Assembly: GCA_039621445.1 (NCBI GenBank)
Contig: CP154956.1
Coordinates: 61,998,362-62,062,361 of the forward strand
Direction: 5' to 3'
Origin: Euglena gracilis
Lineage: Eukaryota; Euglenida; Euglenophyceae; Euglenales
Length of the DNA: 64,000 bases
Under the pieces are notes generated by a model that saw only the letters and a program-made list of their open reading frames with translations, ran no database searches and had not been told where the DNA came from. The position numbers and the translations under genes were made by a program. Below are positions 11,599 through 20,599 of the stretch, in pieces (position 1 is the first letter of the stretch; each line of letters starts with the position of its first letter).

Positions 11599-12375
11599 CA
11601 TCATGGCCCTCATGGCCAATGATGGCCATGATGACCAATGATGGGCATCATGACCCCGGATGACCATGACCAATGATGACCATCATGACCCATGAGGGCC
11701 ATAATGACCAATGATGGCCATGATGACCAATGATGGCCATCATGACCAATGATGGCCATCGTGACCAATGATGACCATCATGAGCCCTGATGGCCATCAT
11801 GACCCCGGTTGGCCATGATGACCAATGATGGCCATCATGACCAATGATGGCCATGATGACCAATGATGGCCATCATGACCAATGATGGCCATCATGACCA
11901 ATGATGGCCATCATGACCAATGATGGCCAGCCATCATGACCAATGATGGCCATGATGACCAATGATGGCCATCATGACCAATGACGGCCATCATGACCAA
12001 TGATGGCCATCATGACCAATGATGGCCATCATGACCAATGATGGCCGTGATGACCAATGATGGCCATGATGACCAATGATGGCCATCATGACCAATGATG
12101 GCCATGATGACCAATGATGGCCATCATGCCCAATGATGGCCATCATGACCCCGGATGACCATCATGACCAATGATCACCATCATGACCCCGGATGGCCAT
12201 CATGACCAATGATGGCCAATGACGAATGATGACCCATGAGGGCCATCATGACCAATGATGGCCATCATAACCAATGATGGCCATCATGACCCCGGATGGC
12301 CATGATGACCAATGATGGCCATCATGACCCCGGATGAGCATCATGACCAATGATGGCCATCTTGACCCCGGATGG
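11599..12375. repeat. ~18 bp minisatellite
   Basis: About 40 units of ATGACCAATGATGGCCATC with common variants GACCCCGGATGGCC. The reverse-complement type makes up 57190-57600 and 57840-57905. Not a CRISPR: there are no spacers of constant length. Confidence 0.95.
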
Positions 12376-12518
12376 CCATCTGACCCCGGGCCGGGCCGCC
12401 GGGCCGCCGGGCCGCCGGCCGGGCCGGGCCGGGCCGGGCCGCCGGGCCGCCGGCCGGGCCGGGCCGGGCCGCCGGCCGGGCCGGGCCGGGCCGGGCCGCC
12501 GGGCCGCCGGCCGGGATG
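12376..12518. repeat. GCCGGGCC simple repeat
   Basis: About 140 bp made only of G and C in words GCCGG and GGGCC, partly self-complementary. Confidence 0.9.
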
Positions 12519-12564
12519 GTCAATGAAGGGGTGGGTGTGCGCTTATCAAGAGCTCAGCACTATT

Positions 12565-12715
12565 CAAAACCTGGTAGTCGGCCGACTAGTTGGCCGACTA
12601 CCCACTACCCCCCCCCCTGTCTCGCCGACTAGCTACCGACTAGGACTAGTCGGCCAACCAATTGGGTAGTCGGCCGACTAGTCGGCCAACTACCCACTAC
12701 CCCCCCCCCCCAGTC
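12565..12715. repeat. GTCGGCCGACTA palindrome cluster
   Basis: Several TAGTCGGCCGACTAG palindromes with CCCACTACCCCCCC spacers. The same family flanks the TIR elements at 4737-4820, 6105-6125, 22635-22720, 23735-23800 and 24005-24050, suggesting a shared terminal motif or hotspot. Confidence 0.8.
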
Positions 12716-12892
12716 TACCGCCTTGCGCCCCGCTACCCCCCGTACTGCCTAACCTCCCATAGTTGGCAGCTTGTTTTTTGGACGCTTTTTTTTAAAATTT
12801 AGCAAATGTGTTTTTTTAAAAAACGCCCACAAGGTTTTGCACGGAAAATTTTTGAATGCATATTTTCCATCGTTTTTGGCAACTTCTAACCC

Positions 12893-13220
12893 TCCCCCCC
12901 AAATAACACCCCCCGCTGTGTTGTTTGGGCACCCGAACTGGGGCCCCACGGGGTGTTATTTGGGGGGGGTCGCCGAGCTCTTATCTCTTTAGAGTAAGAG
13001 CGAAGCTTACCACCCCGGCCGGAGGGGGGGTCCGACCCTCCCCCCCCCACCCCCCGCCCCCCCCCCTGGGTAGGCAGGGAGGCCTGAGGATTATTTTTGT
13101 GACCAAATATCCGGGTCCCCAAAGTGAATGGCCTTTAGGCTAGGAGACGGTCCCAGGTTTCCAACGCACCCCCATAATAGCCCTAACTCCCCGCTAGTCC
13201 GGAGATCTGGCCCAAACAAA
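12893..13220. repeat. Word pair CCAAATAACACCC plus copy of 6193-type block
   Basis: Two inverted copies of AAATAACACCCC / GGGGTGTTATTT (12899-12968) bracket a short spacer. From 12975 the sequence repeats the start of the 2.13 kb unit (CTCTTATCTCTTTAGAGTAA) in diverged form. Confidence 0.7.
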
Positions 13221-13224
13221 AAAG

Positions 13225-13697
13225 TTGTGTAAACCCCCCCCCCCAAAATAAGACCCGGGTCTTATTTTTGGGTCCGTTGCTGGAAACCTCCAGGGGGGGT
13301 CTTATTTTTTGGGGGGGGTCTTATTTTTGGATTTTTTCTTGACCAACCCGGGCCCGAAAAAAACATCATTTTTCAGGTTCCCAAAAACACTAAAAATTTT
13401 CCTTTGGCGCTTCGCGCCATGTGTAAATTGGTGTAAGTTGACATTTAGCATGTTTTTTGCACTCCAAGAATCTGAATTTTTTTGAAATTTCATCATTTTT
13501 GTGTGTGAAAATTGGTTTTTTGGCAATTTCTCAGGGAAAATTTTCACCGTCCCCGGCGCTTCGCGCCGTCAGGGGGGGTCTTATTTATGGGGGGGGGGTC
13601 TTATTTTTGGATTTTTGCTCGATCGGCCCAGGGGGGGTCTTATTTTTGGGGGGGGGTCTTATTTTTTGGGGGGGGTCTTATTTTGGGGGGGGGTTTA
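13225..13697. mobile_element. Word element, word TCTTATTTTTGG
   Basis: Begins GTAAACCCCCCCCC (13231) and ends GGGGGGGTTTAC (13698), inverted termini. Inside are about seven copies of GGTCTTATTTTTGG next to G runs, one inverted, plus the hairpin GGCGCTTCGCGCC twice. The same architecture with other words is at 35160-35545, 38886-39313 and 52505-52775. Confidence 0.75.
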
Positions 13698-13699
13698 CC

Positions 13700-14160
13700 G
13701 TTTTTTTCCCGGGGAAATTGCAGGTTTTTTGGGGTCAAAAAATCGAAAATTTCAAAATATCTCGAAAACACTGCGGAGTTGAGGAAAAGTGATGGGGACC
13801 TCATTTCACATCTTTGGAACGCCCGATCGATCGGTATGCGTGCTTTGGGCCGACTCCTCGCCTAGCCCGAGATACGTCCGTTTTGGGGGTTTGGGCCAGT
13901 TTTGCCAGTTCTGGCCATTTCGGGGCCCGCTTGGCTGTATCTCGGGCCAGACGAGGGGCTCCCGGACCTGGCCTGGGGGGGGGGGGGGTAGTGTGCCGAC
14001 CCTAGGGTCGGCCCAAAAGGACCCTGGGTCGCTGGGGTCGCTAAAGTCGCTAAGGGAGGTTAGGCAGGGGTGGGGGGGGGGGTTGGGGGCTTCGCCCCTA
14101 AAGGAATTTCAATGGAGAAACTTCACCGGTGAAGTTCACCGGTGAAGTTCACCGCCATGT
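13700..14160. repeat. Diverged satellite-leader copy and CACCGGTGAA palindromes
   Basis: 13725-13960 is a diverged copy of 6880-7100-type sequence (CTCGAAAACACTGCGGAGTT). 14118-14155 is GAAACTTCACCGGTGAAGTT and its repeats, a family also at 26280-26360 and 27135-27240. Confidence 0.7.
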
Positions 14161-14264
14161 ATTTCCAATGAAGAGGGGGGGGGTGGGGGGGGTCCCGCCC
14201 GAAAAACCCAAAGTCACCGCCTGATCTCCAAGGTCGACCCCCCCCCCAGGACGTGGAGACGTGG

Positions 14265-14345
14265 AGAGATGGGCCGACCCTGGAGTTGCCCGTCCTAGGG
14301 TCATGGGCCGACCCTAGGGTCGACCCAAGGGTCGACCCACCCCAC
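14265..14345. repeat. CCCTAGGGTCG palindromes
   Basis: GGGCCGACCCTAGGGTCGAC and relatives. More copies are at 13990-14055 and 18120-18270. Confidence 0.75.
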
Positions 14346-14429
14346 CACCCCCCAAAAATTAGGAGAATTTTTTTTGCCCATTTGAACAGGAATTGAAGTT
14401 GGACTTGAGGTTGGAACCCTGGGATGATG

Positions 14430-15000
14430 CCATGTGAAAAATGCAACGAGCAAAGCCCACAGGATCGTTTTGGGGGCCAAATCACTTTTCTCTGCTCAAC
14501 TCTTAGAGGGCCCGAAAATAACCAAATCGCTTGTGATTTCAAGTCGTTTTTTTGGGGGGCAAATCCCTTGTGTTGTTCAACTGATCGAGGGCCCCAAAAT
14601 AAAAAAATCCCTTGTGTCTCCAAGTCGTTTTGGGGGGCAAGTTCCTTGTGTTTTCAAATCGTTTTGGGGGGCAAATCCCTTGTGTTGTCCAGCTGATCGA
14701 GGGCCCCAGAATAGCAAAATCCCTTGTGTTGCCAAGTTGTTTTGGAGGCAAGTCCCTTGTATTTCCAAGTCGTTTTGGGGGGCAAATCCCTTTTGTTGTC
14801 CAACTGTTCGAGGGCCCCAAAGTAATAAAAACCCTTGTGTCTCCAAGACGCTCTGGGGGGCAAGTCCCTTGTGTTTTCAAATCGGTTGGGGGGGGGGGAA
14901 ATCCCTTGTGTTGTCCAACTGATCGAGGGCCCCAAAATAATAAAATCCCTTGTGTCTCCAAGTCGCTTTGGGGGGCAAGTCCCTTGTGTTTTCTATAAGA
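14430..15000. repeat. Tandem repeat with AAATCCCTTGTGTTGTCC words
   Basis: About five long units, each with GATCGAGGGCCCCAAAATAA and CCAAGTCGTTTTGGGGGGCA. A separated fragment is at 17875-17990. Frames stay open on both strands but only as a repeat effect. Confidence 0.85.
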
Positions 15001-15071
15001 TGTTTCGTGTTCTGATCCCGCTTTTTTTACCCGGTTTTCCTGGTAAAAAAGCGGGATCAGAACACGAAACA
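15001..15071. repeat. Near-perfect hairpin
   Basis: TGTTTCGTGTTCTGATCCCG... pairs with its complement ending GATCAGAACACGAAACA; arms of about 30 bp, loop about 11 bp. It sits just outside the 15073-16683 element. Confidence 0.9.
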
Positions 15072-15235
15072 ATGTTGAAACCGTGTTAAGAGTCCACGAT
15101 GTACACCGGTAGTGAAAACCGTGTTCAAGTCCACGTGATTCGCGCAAAAAATGCCGATTATAGTAACACGTGTACAAAAATGGGATACCTTGGTAATTGC
15201 AATTGTACCGTGTTACAAACACGGTACAATGCAAA

Positions 15236-15450
15236 TGTACCGTGTTTGTAACACGTGTACGTTGTACGGAAAGCGTGTTTACTCCTTTTGGTAACACGTG
15301 TACATTGTACGGAAAGCATGTTTACTCCTTTTGGTAACACGTGTACACCGCAGGAAAGCGTGTTTACTTTTTTGGTAACACGTGTACATTTATGGAAAGC
15401 GTGTTTAGACTTTTTGGTGACACGTCTGCATTATGCTAAAACGTGTTTCA
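15236..15450 (+). repeat. Left ~43 bp direct repeat array of TIR element
   Basis: Five imperfect units, each beginning GTAACACGTGTAC and containing GGAAAGCGTGTTTACTCC. The same units in the same direction occur at 16306-16620. Units grow less alike toward the gene. Confidence 0.85.
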
Positions 15451-15477
15451 GAAACGCCTTCACACCCTTCACGGCCA

Positions 15478-16109
15478 TGATGCGCCTGGCGAACCTCGCT
15501 GGGGCCCGCATGCCTGCCCCTCCCACTGTTAAGCAGTTTGTGGAATCCCTCCAGAAGGTGAAATCTCCATCTGAGGAAGTTGATGCCTTACTTGGTGAAC
15601 TCCCCCCCCCCCAGATCTGGTCTCGGCAAAAGGTTACCGTCGCGACCGCATGGCTGCCCTGAATTGTTTTACAGAATACATGGGGGTTTGCGCAGCCCAT
15701 GGGGTACAACACGCGACGTTGGACGACTGTTTTTTGGGGTGGGCCCGCTGGTGCATTGATGCTCGGGTGTTGTACGCAACACCCGAGCAACAACTCGCCT
15801 GCGTTGCTGCCCGTACGGAGAGAGCTGGAACAGATTTTCGGGTTCGTTCCATGCCTGTTTTGTCTTTCCGTACATACCTCAATGCCCTTGTTTTTTTGTA
15901 TAAAGTGTCAGACCGTGACGGACCTCCAATTGTGGCCTCCTCTGCTTCTCAATTCCCCAAATTCCTTGCTTTCTTTAACCCCTATGGTGTCGAAAGCCAT
16001 GGACATGTGTGAGTTGTGCGGACACCTACCATTTTGTGTGTGCTGACCTGCGCCGAGCTCCCAAACGTCCCTGGAAATGCCCGGGATGTTTGTGATGCCT
16101 TTCGTGATG
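15478..16109 (+). pseudogene. Core-binding-domain protein with C-terminal PHD-like finger, frameshifted
   Basis: Starts at an ATG (MMRLANLAGARMPAPP) and runs to a C run at 15603-15612, where one base shift opens the next frame (RMAALNCFTEYMGV). It continues through LDDCFLGWARWCIDARVLY and LSFRTYLNALVFLYKVSD to FPKFLAFFNPYG. A further shift gives MCELCG, then YHFVCADLRRAPK and KCPGC followed by a stop, the back half of a C4HC3 finger. The helical part aligns with the recombinase-like relics at 21.2 and 26.4 kb and with 2.4-2.9 kb and 35.8 kb. It may be a DNA-binding protein of the element. At least two frameshifts. Confidence 0.6.
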
Positions 16110-16305
16110 TGCCATTGTTCCTGGCCAACAGGCCACGAGGTGTTTGCAGCATGCGTCTGCGTACCCCCCCCCACAATACGCCAACTTCCCGCCGCTGTGT
16201 TGCTTCTTGCTTCCGTTGAGCAGTATGTCCATCGTTCCATGCACTCTAGTTATGCTGTAACCGTACAGAATATTTTTCATTTATAACACGGAACAATGCA
16301 GATGT

Positions 16306-16620
16306 ACCGTGTTTGTAACACGTGTACGTTGTACGGAAAGCGTGTTTACTCCTTTTGGTAACACGTGTACATTGTACGGAAAGCGTGTTTACTCCTTTTG
16401 GTAACACGTGTACACCGCAGGAAAGCGTGTTTATTCTTTTGGTAACACGTGTACATTGTACGGAAAGCGTGTTTACTCCTTTTGGTAACACGTGTACACC
16501 GCAGGAAAGCGTGTTTATTCTTTTGGTAACACGTGTACATTGTACGGAAAGCGTGTTAACACTTTTTTGTAACACGTGTACATTGTATGGAAAGCGTGTT
16601 ACAAACACGTTTCCACCGCT
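16306..16620 (+). repeat. Right ~43 bp direct repeat array of TIR element
   Basis: About seven units of the repeat seen at 15236-15450, alternating two versions (TACATTGTACGGAAAG and TACACCGCAGGAAAG), so a two-unit block seems to have been duplicated. Confidence 0.85.
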
Positions 16621-16849
16621 GTACACGTGGACTGAACACGGTTTTCACGGCCGGTGTACATCGTGGACTTAACACGGTTTCAAATTGTTTTGGGGATAAT
16701 CTTTGTTCCATCTTCGGTCTCCCCTGGGTGGAAGTTACCCACCCTGAAGGGCCCAATTTCCAAACTTTGACATTTTCATACGGCTGATTCCAAGTCCAAA
16801 AAAAAATGAAATCGAGAGCACCAGCAGTGAAAGTGTTGGACAATGCAAA

Positions 16850-17460
16850 CTAGATGCACGCAAAGATGCAGGCAAAGATGCACACAAACACCAAGTGGGA
16901 TTCCTGGTTTGATGTGCGGAGGTTCAACATCATTGTGTTGGCCTACAATTTGGGTCAAAAGCGAGAAAGCTTGCAAGAGCTTTCGGGACAATGCCATTTT
17001 GAGGTTTGACCTGCTTTTGTAAGAGCAGCTAACGCACTCACATTGGTTGTGAGGGTCGACGGATCCCACTTGTACATTGGAGCCCCGGCTTGCTCGCAAA
17101 GAACTTTTCTTTGAGCTTTTTCTGCTATCTTTTTGTTCTTTGTGTCAAAAAGAGCATCCATGCACCCACTTCGCGAATGTTGTCATGAACTCATCCAGGT
17201 CTACAGCTTGGAATCTCCTACATTGACATGTTTTTTGAAATTTTGCGATTGCACTTTTCAGTTTTGCGTTTTTTCTGATCCTTCCGGTTGGAGCACTAGA
17301 TCGAAGGCCCTGAAAAATTCAGTGTCCGCCGACGGTTGCCTTTGGGATTCCAGGGCCTCTTTCATTTTTGCAAGGAAAAAGTTGGGGCGGGCAAGGATCC
17401 GCCCAAGGCCGCCTTGGCCGTGTTCACAAGCTATGTTGGGAACATGGTGTTCTTAGGAAA
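16850..17460. pseudogene. Rearranged recombinase-like relic, two halves on opposite strands
   Basis: Plus strand 16895-17010 reads RRFNIIVLAYNLGQKRESLQ, matching the box-I region of the relics at 21.2 and 26.4 kb. Minus strand 17460-16985 reads MKEALESQRQPSADTEFF, then DLDEFMTTFAKWV, and after a shift DALFDTKNKKIAEKAQRKV and DPSTLTTNVSALAALTKAG, the core-binding part. The halves face each other, so an inversion or two partial copies is likely. Several stops and frameshifts. Confidence 0.5.
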
Positions 17461-17534
17461 GGACAGAGGATGTTTCTCCGAACTTGGGGGTAGCCGCCTT
17501 TGTCCAAGACTGGAGGGGGGGTGGCCGCCTCAAA

Positions 17535-17745
17535 TACCACCCCCCCCCTAATTGACCCCCCCCCTAATTGACCGATCGCCTGGGGAAAATTTTTTCGACC
17601 CCCCCCCTAATTGACTACCCGGGGGGATTCCGTGCTGAAGCACCCCCTAATTGATGGTACCCCCCCCCCTAATTGACCCCCCCCTAATTGACCAAAAGGG
17701 GGGTCCCGTGGAGAGGTCCCACGGTCAATTAGGGGGGGGGGTGGT
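17535..17745. repeat. Word cluster, word CCTAATTGACC
   Basis: Six copies of CCCCCCTAATTGACC and one inverted GGTCAATTAGGGGG, with spacers in between. Same design as the other word clusters. 17745-17870 that follows is C/G-rich with no gene. Confidence 0.8.
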
Positions 17746-18109
17746 GGTAAAGGTGGGGGGGTGGCTGCCTTTGTCCTGAGGCGGGTGGGGGGGGGATGCT
17801 CCGGACAAAGGCGGCCACCCCCCCAACCACCTCAGGAGAAAGGCGGCCACCCCCCCCCACCTTTCTTGATATAGTGTCTCCAAGTCGTTCTGGGGGGCAA
17901 GTCCCTTGTGTTTTCAAATCGTTTTGGGGGGCAAATCCCTTGTGTTGTCGAACTGATCGAGGGGCCCAAAATCACAAAATCCCTTATGTCACGTAGTGAT
18001 TTTGGGGTGTATTTTAGCGTCAGTAATCAATATTAATGTTTCTTGGTTTTGTTTTCTTTGTATTTGAAGGCCTAAAACATCAAAAAAAATCGAATTTTTT
18101 TTGATAGGG

Positions 18110-18275
18110 GGGGGGTCGTTGGGTGGGCCGACCCTAGGGTCGACCCTGGGGTCGGCCCACGACCCTAGGATGGGCGACCTTAGGGTCGGCCCATTGGACC
18201 TTAGCGACCTTGGCGACCCTAGCGACCCTAGGGTCCTATTGGGCCGACCCTAGGGTCGGCCCACTACCCCCCCCC
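18110..18275. repeat. CCCTAGGGTCGGCC palindrome cluster
   Basis: Several GGGCCGACCCTAGGGTCG palindromes and GCGACCCTAGGG units. No coding content. Confidence 0.8.
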
Positions 18276-18299
18276 CCCCCGCAGGCCAGATCTACCCCC

Positions 18300-19150
18300 C
18301 CCCCCCCGACGAGGAGTTGGGACCCAAACCAGGGGGTCAATCATGAGGTTTAGGGGGGGTTTGACCGTTTTTCGGGGTTCCCGGGGCCTGGTTGTGCGAT
18401 TTTGGGCCAGTTTTGGGTATTCGGGGACCCCTGCGGTCCTGGGGTCCGAGGGCGGCTGGGCGAGGGGAGGGTCGGGTCGGGTGGCAGGTCGGGACCCAAA
18501 ATTTTGAAAAATTTTTTTCGCTCAAAAACACTTTTTTTCAGAACATCAAAAAAAGTGTTTTTGAGCGAAAAAAAATTTTCCGGACCCGGACCCCCCCTGG
18601 CTGGGTCCCGCCCCTGGCCGGGCGGGGGAGGGGTGTGCCGACCCCCCCCCCCCGGTTTTGACCCAAATTCAATGGGTTGGCGGCCCAAACGGGGCGCTGG
18701 CGGTCGAAAAACGCTCATTTTTGGATCAAAAACACTTTTGATGGGTCCGGGAGGCCAAAAAACATGCATTTGGGTTAAAAAAAATTTCAATTTTTTCGAC
18801 TTTTTTGACCCGTTTTTGACCCAAAGTCGCAGGTTGGCGGCCCAAAACGGGGCGTTGGCGGGCCGAAAAACGCTCATTTTTGGCTTGAAAACGCTTTTTT
18901 CAGGTCCGGGAGGTCAAAAAACATGGTTTTGGGCAAAAAAATTTTTTTCGAGTTTTTCGATGTTTTTGACCCAAAAATGGTTAAGTCCCGGGCCAAAAAA
19001 GTCGAAAAGAATCGAAAATCGAATTTTTTTTGCCCGAAACGATGTTTTTTAACCTCCCGGACCCGGAAAAACTGTTTTTGAGCCGAAAATGAGCATTTTT
19101 CCTGGGCCGGGCCGGGGTGGTCTCTCCCAAGGAGCTCAGCTCTACGTCAC
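18300..19150. repeat. Diverged copy of 2.13 kb unit with satellite units inverted
   Basis: 18310-18600 follows the order of 7110-7410 (GGGGTTCCCGGGG, ACCCAAAATTTTGAAAAA). 18650-18960 carries satellite units in opposite orientation, and 18985-19150 returns to the original orientation (GGAGCTCAGCTCTACGTCAC). A local inversion has occurred. Confidence 0.75.
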
Positions 19151-19275
19151 ACCTGGTGTTATTTTTACATGGACAAACCAAAGGAAAACAGGGGGGGGGG
19201 TGTCATTTGGGCGCTCGAAATCCCCGATGGGGGGGGGGTTATTTGGGGGGTGTCATTTGGGGGGGTTATCTGCCA
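19150..19275. repeat. Word cluster, words GTCATTTGGG and GTTATTTGGG
   Basis: GGGGGTGTCATTTGGG twice and GGGGTTATTTGGGG once in 80 bp. A short member of the G-run word class. Confidence 0.6.
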
Positions 19276-19916
19276 AAAAAAGTCATAAAATTTCTTTTTT
19301 TTTTGCACCTCGGGGATGTTTTTGAACATTTTTTTGGCGGTCTTTTTGAACTCTCTTTCTTTGAACCCAGCAGGATTCTGATGCAAAAACTGTGTTCAGA
19401 ACGCCGGTTCGGGCATGAAATTGTGTTTCAGAACGCCGGTTTGGGCGGAGAACTCTCGCATAACTCTCTTGTCTCTTGCAGAACAAATGAAACACCAATC
19501 CGATGGCTTTGTCTATCTCTGAATTCAATGAGAACAGTCCTCCTCTTCCCCCCCCCCATTCATTCCCCCCCTCGATTCACCCCGAAGCTAGCCCAAGCAA
19601 TCTACTCTGTTTTGGGCCACTTTTAGCAAAAGCCGATGGACTTTGCCCCCCATCTAACATGACCCCCTTTTTTAGGGGCGGCCTCCGTCCGGCCAGTCAC
19701 CCTTCTAGCCAACTGGCTTCCCCTTACTCCTTTTTTTTAAATCAGAAAACGGGTGGCGGACGCTAGGTTCATTATAGAACTAGGGTCTGCCACCCCTTTC
19801 TCTGAACCGGCGTTTTAGGGCCGCTGGGTTCACAACAGAACCGGCGTTACCAACCTTCGGTCAAAGGACACTCATGCCAATCTCCGACGACTAGATCGAG
19901 AGCGTATCTCTGGCTG

Positions 19917-20311
19917 TGTAAACCCCCCCTGAATATAACGACGGGTCGTTATCTGCTTTTTCATTTAGTGGAAAATCCAGAGGGGGTCGTTATAAATGGG
20001 GGGTCGTCATCAGAGGGGGGGGGGCTTTGCTGTTTTCCCTACCGCAGCTATGTCTGACACGCTTTCTACCATCCATCCGTCATGCCATCCACTTGGGTTC
20101 ACACCCCAGTTGATGATGTTGTAAAGAAGTTTGATGAGGATGTGCAAGGGTCCTCTGTAGGCTCTGCTCCTCCGCCCACCCTGACCACCCCCCATCCAAG
20201 CAGCGGTCGATCCGCTCATACTTCAAGTAAACACTGGTGAGCCTGCACGCTCTTACGTGAAATGCATCATCTTGCCCGTGCTTTCTGCTCTTTGGGTCGT
20301 ACATTATTTTT

Positions 20312-20351
<40 letters not shown>

Positions 20352-20432
20352 TCGTTATATTTCTTTTTTTGGTGGAAATTCCAGGATGGGTCGTTATAAA
20401 TGGGGGGGGGTCGTTCTAAATGAGGGGGGTTT
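19917..20432. mobile_element. Word element, word TCGTTATAAATGG, split by an insertion
   Basis: Begins GTAAACCCCCC (19918) and ends GGGGGGTTTAAA (20425-20436). The word TCGTTAT(A)AATGG or its complement occurs about six times. Between 20020 and 20350 lies non-word sequence ending in a ~45 bp T run (20305-20350), as expected if a poly(A)-tailed retrosequence entered on the minus strand. That is an inference; no SINE body was recognised. Confidence 0.55.
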
Positions 20433-20599
20433 AAATCATTCAGGTACAAACTCACTCCAATCAAAAGCTCTCCCCATCAGACGACTAGTGATGACCACCA
20501 CATTCAGCCACACTGCACTCTTTTTTCCTGTCACAGTCTAATCGTAATTTCACAATTTTGGTACCTCTGGAACCCCCAGGCCGTCAATTTCTATATCAA

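Larger units (their letters stand above)
15073..16683 (+). mobile_element. TIR element carrying a recombinase-like/PHD relic
   Basis: The left end (15073-15140) and right end (16622-16683) are inverted copies of a ~65 bp sequence starting TTGAAACCGTGTTAAG and containing CCACGATGTACACCGG. Inside each end is an array of ~43 bp direct repeats with the word GTAACACGTGTACATTGTAC (15236-15450 and 16306-16620). The centre carries one damaged gene. The layout is that of a DNA element of about 1.6 kb. Target-site duplications were not identified. Confidence 0.7.

Noticed and set aside
7101-11641. Open frames of 80-250 codons rich in Phe/Lys
   Set aside because: They arise in all frames from the 155 bp satellite and recur wherever the satellite does.
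11599-12375. CRISPR-like array
   Set aside because: Units are ~18 bp with no spacers, and the context is eukaryotic.
14123-15297. Long open frames on both strands
   Set aside because: They come from the AAATCCCTTGTG tandem repeat and TIR arrays.
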